Origin: Holosporales bacterium
Lineage (GTDB): Bacteria > Pseudomonadota > Alphaproteobacteria > Paracaedibacterales > UBA11393
DNA length: 21,734 bases
Direction of reading: 5' to 3'
Assembly (NCBI GenBank): GCA_003542655.1
Contig: DPKF01000151.1
Coordinates: forward strand, 1 to 21,734
Part shown: positions 15,601-21,734 of the stretch, piece after piece
Numbering within the stretch: the first letter of the stretch is position 1
How the letters are laid out: each line of letters opens with the position of its first letter
Position numbers and translations under genes: made by a program
Notes under the pieces: model-generated
Database searches by the model: none
Seen by the model: only the letters and a program-made list of their open reading frames with translations
What the model was told of the DNA's origin: nothing

Positions 15601-16329
15601 ATGTCTGTCCATAGCAAGTTTGACACGTTTCAAGAAAACCAAAAAGAGTTCTTTGATGCTCTTATTACAGAAGACTGGTCAACATATTCTGATCCTTTCT
15701 GGGATTTTACACGGGAACAAGAAGTACTAAAAATTTTAAATGCTGTGAGCAATCCTAAACGTATATTAGATGTGGGGTGCGGGTGCGGTTATCATGATAT
15801 TCTTTTTGCTGCTTATCCCTCTGTAGAGTATGTGCTAGGGGTAGATTATTCTGAAAAATCTGTTCTCACTGCAAATAAAGTATATCCTCATGATAAAGTT
15901 GAACGTAAATGTGTAGATTTTTTAAATGCAAAAGAATTGGTTAAATTCGATGTTGCTGTTTCATTTCAAGTCATAGAGCATCTCAGAGATTACGAAACTT
16001 TCTTACGTAAAATGGCTAGCGCTGTTAATGAGGATGGGTATGTTGTCATTGCTACACCTAACTATAATAGATTTACAAATAGAGTACGCAAACTGTTTGG
16101 GAAAGAACCTTTGTTTTGTGATGTAATGCACTACAAAGAGTTTACTATAGAAGAGCTGAAAGATTTGGGAGAAAAGGAGGGACTAAATCTAGAAAAATAT
16201 TTTGGGTATTCTTTCTCATTGAACATTAAAAGCAATATAGATCAGTATATCCCCAAAAAGATATTATTTTACCTTGGTGCTTTTTTTCCAAAAGTATCAA
16301 ACGTCATTATAGCCATTTATAAGAAGTAG
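15601..16329 (+). CDS. Class I SAM-dependent methyltransferase
   Basis: This 242-residue protein has ILDVGCGCG at 55-63, VLGVDYSEKSV for the ribose-binding acid, KFDVAVSFQVIEHLRDYE and EDGYVVIATPNYNRFTNR after the core. This resembles the methyltransferase 11/23 group common in O-antigen loci. A good ribosome binding site GAGGAG (15587-15592) precedes the ATG at 15601. It lies between the epimerase and the deacetylase, and probably O- or N-methylates a sugar or terminates the chain. Confidence 0.85.
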   Translation: MSVHSKFDTFQENQKEFFDALITEDWSTYSDPFWDFTREQEVLKILNAVSNPKRILDVGCGCGYHDILFAAYPSVEYVLGVDYSEKSVLTANKVYPHDKVERKCVDFLNAKELVKFDVAVSFQVIEHLRDYETFLRKMASAVNEDGYVVIATPNYNRFTNRVRKLFGKEPLFCDVMHYKEFTIEELKDLGEKEGLNLEKYFGYSFSLNIKSNIDQYIPKKILFYLGAFFPKVSNVIIAIYKK

Positions 16330-16332
16330 GCT

Positions 16333-17199
16333 ATGAATATTTTTTTTAAAATTGCAAATCGTATCAATCCAGAAATTCTTTGGTCTTTGTATGCGTATAA
16401 AGCAAGAAAAATATTACCTCATTCTTATTTTATTTTATCCTTTGACTGTGATACTGAAGAGGATATTGCTGTCGCTTGGGAAGTCCATCAAAAACTTCAA
16501 AATATAGGTATTACGCCTGTTTATGCAGTACCAGGCGCATTACTTAAAAAAGGTGAAAAAATTTATCGCAAAATTTATGAAACAGGCGTTGAATTTATTA
16601 ATCATGGCGGTTGTGAACATACATATTTTGATCAGAAACACAAAAGACATGCTAGTTGTTTTTTTTATGATCAACAATCGCAAAAAGCGCTGAGAGAAGA
16701 TATTTTTCTGGGACATGAAACATTACAGAACATTTTAGGTGTCAAAGCAAAAGGATGGCGCACACCTCATTTTGGGACATTTCAAAAACCTGAAGATTAT
16801 AAATTTTTGTATAGTATTTTGAATGAATTGGGTTACAGTTTTTCAACCTCAACTTGTCCTGTTATGAACTACCGTCATGGACCTTTATATAGGAATATGA
16901 ATATGATTGAAATTCCTGTTACAGGAATATATTCAGAACCGTTTAATATTATGGATACCTGGGCATATTTTGCTGAACCTAATCGTACTAAATTGCCATC
17001 AGAATATATGGATGCAGCAGAGACGATTGCTGGTTTTGCGATAAAACAACCTATTCTTATTAATATTTATGGAGATCCTAGTCATGTTCATGACAAGCCA
17101 GAATTTTTTGAAGCCATGACCTTGCTTATGAAAGCAGCGGAAAATATTAACTATACACACCTTATAGAGAAAACATATGAAAACATACGCACTATTTGA
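16333..17199 (+). CDS. NodB-like polysaccharide deacetylase
   Basis: The 288-residue protein belongs to the carbohydrate esterase 4 (NodB) type. LSFDCDTEED (35-44) carries the metal-binding Asp pair, FINHGGCEHTYFD (about 88-100) supplies His ligands, and GWRTPHFG (141-148) is the third motif. The fold removes N-acetyl groups from amino sugars. There is no signal peptide, so it would act in the cytoplasm on a lipid-linked or nucleotide-linked intermediate. Deacetylation would free an amino group for the FemAB-like transferase or a methyltransferase. The family also includes enzymes with other substrates, so specificity is inference. The 3' end overlaps the next gene by 23 bp. Confidence 0.82.
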   Translation: MNIFFKIANRINPEILWSLYAYKARKILPHSYFILSFDCDTEEDIAVAWEVHQKLQNIGITPVYAVPGALLKKGEKIYRKIYETGVEFINHGGCEHTYFDQKHKRHASCFFYDQQSQKALREDIFLGHETLQNILGVKAKGWRTPHFGTFQKPEDYKFLYSILNELGYSFSTSTCPVMNYRHGPLYRNMNMIEIPVTGIYSEPFNIMDTWAYFAEPNRTKLPSEYMDAAETIAGFAIKQPILINIYGDPSHVHDKPEFFEAMTLLMKAAENINYTHLIEKTYENIRTI

Positions 17200-17617
17200 T
17201 GATTCTTTTTTTACTCACAATCCTTGGTGGATGCCAGTAAAACTTTATCGTGTCGTGTGTCAACGATCTAATCCCAGATCAAAAGAGTATATGATAACCC
17301 TTTTGCAGGAAAAATTTCCAGGGGCTGAACTAGCTGATTCAAATCAGCTAGATCATCTTCATGGAAAGATTATTCTGTTGTATACAGATGCTATAGGGCT
17401 TGGATTTAGAACGATTGAAAAAAAACTTAAAACTCAAAAATTAAATATTAGAGTTTTAAATGGTAGAAAAAGAGATTTTGAATTAACATCCTGCGTGCAT
17501 AGGAGACTTTTAATACATCGTTTTCTTGAGATAACATTTTTACCAGAAATACTTTTAACACCTTTTGTTCTGCTGTATGGATTTTTTTTAGCTTTGAATG
17601 ACAAAGTAAAGGGTTGA
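17177..17617 (+). CDS. Uncharacterised small protein with C-terminal membrane segment
   Basis: I do not recognise this 146-residue protein. Residues 1-115 are soluble and basic, with MKTYALFDDSFF, NPWWMPVKLYRVVCQRSNPR and a strand-like ILLYTDAIGLGFRTIEKKLK, perhaps a small alpha/beta fold. Residues about 120-140 (TFLPEILLTPFVLLYGFFLA) are hydrophobic, likely a membrane anchor or re-entrant helix. It overlaps the deacetylase by 23 bp and the next gene's region by a few bases, so it is translated within the operon and is a real gene. A role in coupling cytoplasmic glycan enzymes to the membrane is possible but unproven. Confidence 0.75.
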   Translation: MKTYALFDDSFFTHNPWWMPVKLYRVVCQRSNPRSKEYMITLLQEKFPGAELADSNQLDHLHGKIILLYTDAIGLGFRTIEKKLKTQKLNIRVLNGRKRDFELTSCVHRRLLIHRFLEITFLPEILLTPFVLLYGFFLALNDKVKG

Positions 17618-17622
17618 AAATA

Positions 17623-18486
17623 ATGATTGATAATAAAAAAGATATTCAAAAGTGGTGGGCTGAGAATCCGATGACTTATGGAGAAACTCATGGTCAGGTG
17701 GATTTTAAAGAAGGGTCTTATGAGATGGGAACAGGTGAGTTTTTTGATCGTATTGATCAAGAATTTTACAGTTGGAATACGCCTCTTCATATAGATAAAC
17801 CTTTTGACAAGATTTTTCCATATGAGAAATATTATGGGAAAAATGTTTTAGAAATAGGCTGTGGCCTTGGTACAATGCTTATGAATTGGGCAAAAAATGG
17901 AGCTATATGTACAGGCGTTGATCTTAATCCAACATCTATTGATCAAAGCAAAAAGCGTTTTACTATTCATGGGTTAACGGCAGACATTCGTTTAGAAGAC
18001 GCGAATCATCTGCCATTTGAGGATAATTCTTTTGATTATGTATGGTCTTGGGGCGTTCTTCATCATTCCCCTAATCTTGATCTATCTATAAAAGAGCTCT
18101 TTCGCGTCCTTAAACCTGGTGGTGGGTTTGGGATCATGCTTTATAATCGTAAAAGCTTTTATCAATGGTATATGACGGATTACGTTGAGGGATTTTTACA
18201 CAGGGAATTAAATTTCTTAACACCATTAGAGCTTAATAGCCGCTATGGTGATGGGCATCGTGAAGAGGGAAATCCTCATACATGGCCTGTGACAAAAAAG
18301 GAAGGACTTGACCTTTTAAAACCCTTTAGTAAAGAATCAAACGTCCGCATTCTTGGAACAGATCTTGATTGCGTTTTAAACCTTATGACGCCTGGAGTAA
18401 GCGCTTTTATTCCGAAACCAATCATTCAAGCTTTTGCTCGGAGATGGGGATGGAGTTTGTGGTTTCATGGCACGAAGAATATATAA
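17623..18486 (+). CDS. Class I SAM-dependent methyltransferase
   Basis: The ATG at 17623 (287 residues) sits 9 bp after AAAGGG (17608-17613); an in-frame TTG at 17614 is less likely. The N-terminus IQKWWAENPMTYGE resembles a known methyltransferase subgroup. VLEIGCGLG (about 75-83) is the SAM loop, then CTGVDLN, EDANHLPFEDNSFDYVWSWG and LHHSPNLDLSIKELFRVLKPG. It is the fifth class I methyltransferase of the operon and stops 3 bp before the AsnB-like gene. It differs clearly from the other four in length and flanking regions. Confidence 0.87.
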   Translation: MIDNKKDIQKWWAENPMTYGETHGQVDFKEGSYEMGTGEFFDRIDQEFYSWNTPLHIDKPFDKIFPYEKYYGKNVLEIGCGLGTMLMNWAKNGAICTGVDLNPTSIDQSKKRFTIHGLTADIRLEDANHLPFEDNSFDYVWSWGVLHHSPNLDLSIKELFRVLKPGGGFGIMLYNRKSFYQWYMTDYVEGFLHRELNFLTPLELNSRYGDGHREEGNPHTWPVTKKEGLDLLKPFSKESNVRILGTDLDCVLNLMTPGVSAFIPKPIIQAFARRWGWSLWFHGTKNI

Positions 18487-18489
18487 ATT

Positions 18490-20340
18490 ATGTGCGGTAT
18501 AACAGGAATTATTGGGCATTTTGATACATCTCTTGGAACAGAGTATATTCAAAAAATGCTATCTGTAATTATGCATCGTGGTCCTGATTCAAACGGGTAT
18601 TGGGTTCGCGATGGTTTTGCTTTTGGAATGCAGCGTCTTAGTATTATTGATATTGAAGGAGGAGATCAACCTATTTTTGACGAAAAATCTGGGGTTGGAA
18701 TTATTTTTAATGGGGAAATATATAACTTTAAAAAAATAAAAAAAACATTAGAAGCTTTTGGCGTCACTTTTCATACTCACTGCGATACAGAAGTTATATT
18801 GCAACTTTATCTTCAAAAAGGAATTGATGCAATCCATGATCTTGAAGGTATGTTTGGTATTTGTCTTTATGATCCTCGTGTCAATAAAATTGTTCTTATT
18901 CGTGATCGATTAGGGGTCAAACCACTTTATTACTATCACAATCACGAAACTTTTATTTTTGGTAGTGAAATAAAATCAATTCTTGAAGTCTTACCAAAAA
19001 GGCCCGATCTTAATAAACAATCTTTGTGGCATTATTTAACGCTACGTTATGTGCCGTCGCCAGAAAGTATTTGGGAAAGTATTTACAAACTAGAGCCTGG
19101 TCACTATTTAGAATATGATATGGGAACGCATACATTCACGATAACAAAATATTGGGAAAATAATTTTCGTTCAGAAAAAAACATCAGATCAAAAAATTAC
19201 GAAAAAGAATTTGAAACACTGTTTTTAGAGGCTGTTGAAAAGCGTTTACTTGCCTCGGATGTTCCTGTGGGGATTCTGTTAAGTGGTGGGTTAGATTCTA
19301 GTTGTATTGCTGCGGCAGCTGTCGAGTTAGGACATAAGAATTTTCACACATTCTCTATTGGTTTTGAAGATGGTGGTCAATTCAGTGAACTTCTTTATGC
19401 AGAAAAAATGGCAAAGCACATTAGATCAAATCATCATGAAGTTATTCTTACTCAAAACCAATTTCTCAATTTTGTCGATGATTTTGTATGGTATGCAGAT
19501 GAGCCGCTAGCGGATCTCGCCTCAATTCCGCTTTATTATGTATCAAAATTTGCATCAAAACACGTTAAGGTTGTGCTTTCCGGCGAAGGAGCAGATGAGA
19601 CATTGTCTGGTTATAACTTAGATATTCTCGCTAGAAAATTGACCTATTTGAAGATTTTAAGTTTTTTGCCACCCTCTGTTTTGAAGCATTTACCTTTTGC
19701 AAGTTTGAAAACTCTTTCCAAATTTGGTTACACAAATTTTTTTAAGGAAAATGCGACACATATGACCAATGTGTTTTCAGAGGAAGAAAAAAAAAATCTT
19801 TTCCGTTTTCCAGAACAACAAAGCTCAACAGAATACATAAAAAAACTGTATGAAAAAAGCTCATCGTTAGAACCTATTGATCAACTTCAACAGGTTTATT
19901 GCCAAAGCTGGTTAGTGGAAGATCTTTTAATGAAGGCCGATAAAATGAGTATGGCAACATCCTTGGAACTACGCGTACCATTTTTAGATCATAAACTTGT
20001 TGAATTGTGTTCAACACTCCCATTGGAATGGAAGGTAGGGTCTTTAAGTCATGGTTTTACAACAAAACGTATTTTACGGTCTTTTGCAGAAAAAAGAATT
20101 CCTAAAGAGATAATCAATAGAACTAAACAAGGCTTTCCAGTTCCTGCTTATCAATGGCTTCAGTCTGGTATTTTTAATTTTGCAGAAGAGAGCTTGCAAT
20201 CCAAAGAATTAGAAAAATTTTTCAATCAAAATGAGTTAAACACTTTGTTAAAAAAGCTTAAAGCTCAAGACTTACACGCGGCCCATCAAGTATGGAGTTT
20301 AATTATTTTTAGCAAGTGGATCAAGAAATGGAAGGTTTAA
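18490..20340 (+). CDS. asnB: AsnB-type glutamine amidotransferase (asparagine synthase-like)
   Basis: This 616-residue two-domain enzyme begins MCGITGIIG; Cys2 would be the Ntn-glutaminase nucleophile once Met1 is removed. Glutamine-binding residues Arg49 (MQRLSI), Asn74-Gly75 (FNGEIYN) and Asp99 (CDTEV) are present. The synthetase domain has the PP-loop SGGLDSS (265-271) and SGEGADE (364-370). It therefore has a complete ammonia-generating site and ATP pyrophosphatase site. Homologues in O-antigen loci amidate sugar uronates or bound amino acids rather than making free asparagine, and that role fits here. It starts 3 bp after the methyltransferase without a clear ribosome binding site. Confidence 0.9.
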   Translation: MCGITGIIGHFDTSLGTEYIQKMLSVIMHRGPDSNGYWVRDGFAFGMQRLSIIDIEGGDQPIFDEKSGVGIIFNGEIYNFKKIKKTLEAFGVTFHTHCDTEVILQLYLQKGIDAIHDLEGMFGICLYDPRVNKIVLIRDRLGVKPLYYYHNHETFIFGSEIKSILEVLPKRPDLNKQSLWHYLTLRYVPSPESIWESIYKLEPGHYLEYDMGTHTFTITKYWENNFRSEKNIRSKNYEKEFETLFLEAVEKRLLASDVPVGILLSGGLDSSCIAAAAVELGHKNFHTFSIGFEDGGQFSELLYAEKMAKHIRSNHHEVILTQNQFLNFVDDFVWYADEPLADLASIPLYYVSKFASKHVKVVLSGEGADETLSGYNLDILARKLTYLKILSFLPPSVLKHLPFASLKTLSKFGYTNFFKENATHMTNVFSEEEKKNLFRFPEQQSSTEYIKKLYEKSSSLEPIDQLQQVYCQSWLVEDLLMKADKMSMATSLELRVPFLDHKLVELCSTLPLEWKVGSLSHGFTTKRILRSFAEKRIPKEIINRTKQGFPVPAYQWLQSGIFNFAEESLQSKELEKFFNQNELNTLLKKLKAQDLHAAHQVWSLIIFSKWIKKWKV

Positions 20341-21530
20341 ATATTTTATTTTTAACATATGCCTATCCACCTCAAAAATTTCCTCGGTCAATACAAATAA
20401 GTCATCTTGTGCAATACTTGCGGAAGGATTTTAATATTACTGTCGTCACATCAGAACCTCAAGATGCCGAAGATTCATCTTTATTAAATTTTACACCTCT
20501 CGATAACGTGATTTACGCGCCAAAGTCAAATTTTACAAAAGCAGTTGAACTCTCTAAAGGAAATAGCATTAAAAAAAATATATTTCCTGATCCTCAATAT
20601 CTATGGCATTTTGACCTTCTTAAAAAAAGTCAAAATTTAATTGAAAATTCATTACCTGATATCATAGTGACATTTGGTCATCCTATGTCAACACATATTG
20701 CAGGATTAAAGCTGAAACAGAAATATCCTAATATTACGTGGCTTGCTCATTTTAGTGATCCATGGGTTGATAATATTTTTAATGATTATAATATATGGAC
20801 AAGATTGATCAATAAATACTACCAAGATAGTGTTTTTAAAAATGCGGATCGGCTTATTTTTACTTCCACTGAAACGATTGATCTTGTCACGGAATTTTAT
20901 TCCAGCAGTGTTCGTGAAAAGTCTGTTTATTTACCACATGTCTTTAATGAAGACTTATATACTCAAAAAGAAAACATTGCAAATGAAAGGATTATATTTC
21001 GTTATATTGGAAATTTTTATGGTAATAGACAACCTGATAGCCTTTTAAAAGCATTACAACTTTTATCCACTGAGCAGCGCGCACAATTTCGTATAGAATT
21101 TTTTGGATCTTCAACTGAGTCACTCCAAGTCATGATTAGTGAGTATAAATTAGAGGATACTGTTTTTGCTTATTCTTCTGTAAGTTATATAAAATCTTTG
21201 GAGTTGATGCATTCAGCGGATATGTTACTTATTATTGATGCACCCACTGAAAAAAGTCCATTCCTTCCAAGTAAGTTGATTGATTATATAGGATCCGACA
21301 AACCAATTTTTGGTATTACTCCTCCTGGTACTTCTCAAAAACTTATTGAGGAAATGGGTTTTCTCGTTGCTGATTCAAGAGATATTTCAGATATTGCAAA
21401 TAAACTTAAGAAAATAATAGAAATTTGTTATAAAGATAAGGTTAAAAAAATTCCATCTTCTATTCGATCGAGATATTCAATTTCTACTGTTGGCGAACTA
21501 ATAAAAGAAATTTTGGAAAATGGAGAGTAA
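20328..21530 (+). CDS. GT-B glycosyltransferase (family 4-like)
   Basis: The ATG at 20328 (400 residues) lies inside the asnB 3' end; GTG at 20316 is an alternative. The N-terminal half (ILFLTYAYPPQKFPRS, then ISHLVQYLRKDFNITVVTS) is the usual acceptor domain of GT4-type enzymes that sense long chains or lipid acceptors. The C-terminal half (FRYIGNFYGNRQPDSLLKAL, IEFFGSS, SPFLPSKLIDYIGSDKPIFGI) binds the donor. The classical EX7E motif is not obvious; the PSKLIDYIGSDKP segment occupies its place, as in some O-antigen transferases. It is the last gene of the visible operon. Confidence 0.82.
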   Translation: MEGLNILFLTYAYPPQKFPRSIQISHLVQYLRKDFNITVVTSEPQDAEDSSLLNFTPLDNVIYAPKSNFTKAVELSKGNSIKKNIFPDPQYLWHFDLLKKSQNLIENSLPDIIVTFGHPMSTHIAGLKLKQKYPNITWLAHFSDPWVDNIFNDYNIWTRLINKYYQDSVFKNADRLIFTSTETIDLVTEFYSSSVREKSVYLPHVFNEDLYTQKENIANERIIFRYIGNFYGNRQPDSLLKALQLLSTEQRAQFRIEFFGSSTESLQVMISEYKLEDTVFAYSSVSYIKSLELMHSADMLLIIDAPTEKSPFLPSKLIDYIGSDKPIFGITPPGTSQKLIEEMGFLVADSRDISDIANKLKKIIEICYKDKVKKIPSSIRSRYSISTVGELIKEILENGE

Positions 21531-21734
21531 GCAGGGCTCTCTAACCCGCAACCAGTTGAATTTCCTATTTTAGCACACTTTCCTAACTTGCATCATCAGA
21601 TGCGACAGAACCCCACGTCGCACGTTCTTTGGATGCTTACCGATCAGTTGCTTCTAGTCGAGTAGAAGTCCCGAAATTACGTAAGCGTCCAAATAAACGC
21701 ATCTTTTTTTAAGGCCTCCTGTGCACATTAAATA
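21531..21734. other. Non-coding tail with nested inverted repeats and a T-run
   Basis: No long ORF is present. Hairpin TGCGAC/GTCGCA lies at 21601-21622. A 12-bp stem pairs TTGGATGCTTAC (21629-21640) with GTAAGCGTCCAA (21681-21692), with one G-U pair, and encloses hairpin CTTCTA/TAGAAG (21651-21668). A run of seven T follows at 21704-21710, preceded only by a weak GCGT/ACGC stem. The region could terminate the operon, hold a structured RNA or be the edge of a mobile element. On the minus strand AGGAGG (21720-21715) precedes a 21-codon ORF (21702-21637) of doubtful meaning. Confidence 0.4.

Noticed and set aside
17434..17790. Minus-strand 118-codon ORF
   Set aside because: Antisense to two operon genes, no family features.

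Overview
The window is AT-rich DNA that looks like part of a plasmid or chromid of an alphaproteobacterial, probably intracellular, symbiont (Rickettsiales/Holosporales-like). This is inferred from three things: low GC, a replication protein ending in a DnaA_N-like domain as in rickettsial plasmids, and an EPS-type winged-helix regulator plus NusG paralog of the kind found in alphaproteobacterial polysaccharide loci. No database search was possible, so the taxonomic assignment is tentative.

Layout. (1) Positions 1-3227, minus strand: most of a very large secreted or membrane protein (1,075 codons visible, C-terminus beyond the window). It has an N-terminal hydrophobic signal, a coiled coil, a membrane segment, 14-residue tandem repeats encoded by 42-bp DNA repeats, then a Kelch-type beta-propeller and an Ig-like stretch. 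(2) 3228-3512: very AT-rich spacer with short repeats and a striking GC-rich 18-bp perfect palindrome, a candidate centromere (parS) site. (3) 3513-5301, minus strand: parA-parB partition operon. (4) 5302-5758: divergent control region with palindromes, a possible 13-residue leader peptide with a good ribosome binding site, and a hairpin over its stop codon. (5) 5759-6820: replication initiator-like gene. (6) 6801-7942: a winged-helix regulator and a NusG/RfaH-like elongation factor, both overlapping their upstream neighbours. (7) 7943-8225: structured leader. (8) 8226-21530: twelve tightly packed plus-strand genes for a surface glycan. These are a PglK-like ABC exporter/flippase, a FemAB-like transferase, five class I SAM methyltransferases, two GT-B glycosyltransferases, a WecB-type UDP-GlcNAc 2-epimerase, a NodB-like deacetylase, a small membrane-tailed protein of unknown function and an AsnB-type amidotransferase. 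(9) 21531-21734: non-coding tail with nested inverted repeats.

How it fits together. The replication/partition module maintains the replicon. The regulator and NusG paralog, apparently co-transcribed with rep, probably control the long glycan operon through its structured leader. The operon would make an amino-sugar-containing, heavily methylated glycan: the epimerase supplies ManNAc, glycosyltransferases build the chain, the deacetylase, AsnB and FemAB-like enzymes modify amino or carboxyl groups, and the ABC protein moves the lipid-linked product across the inner membrane. The most notable points are the overlap linking plasmid replication to polysaccharide control genes, the five diverse methyltransferases, and the repeat/Kelch protein beside the partition locus.
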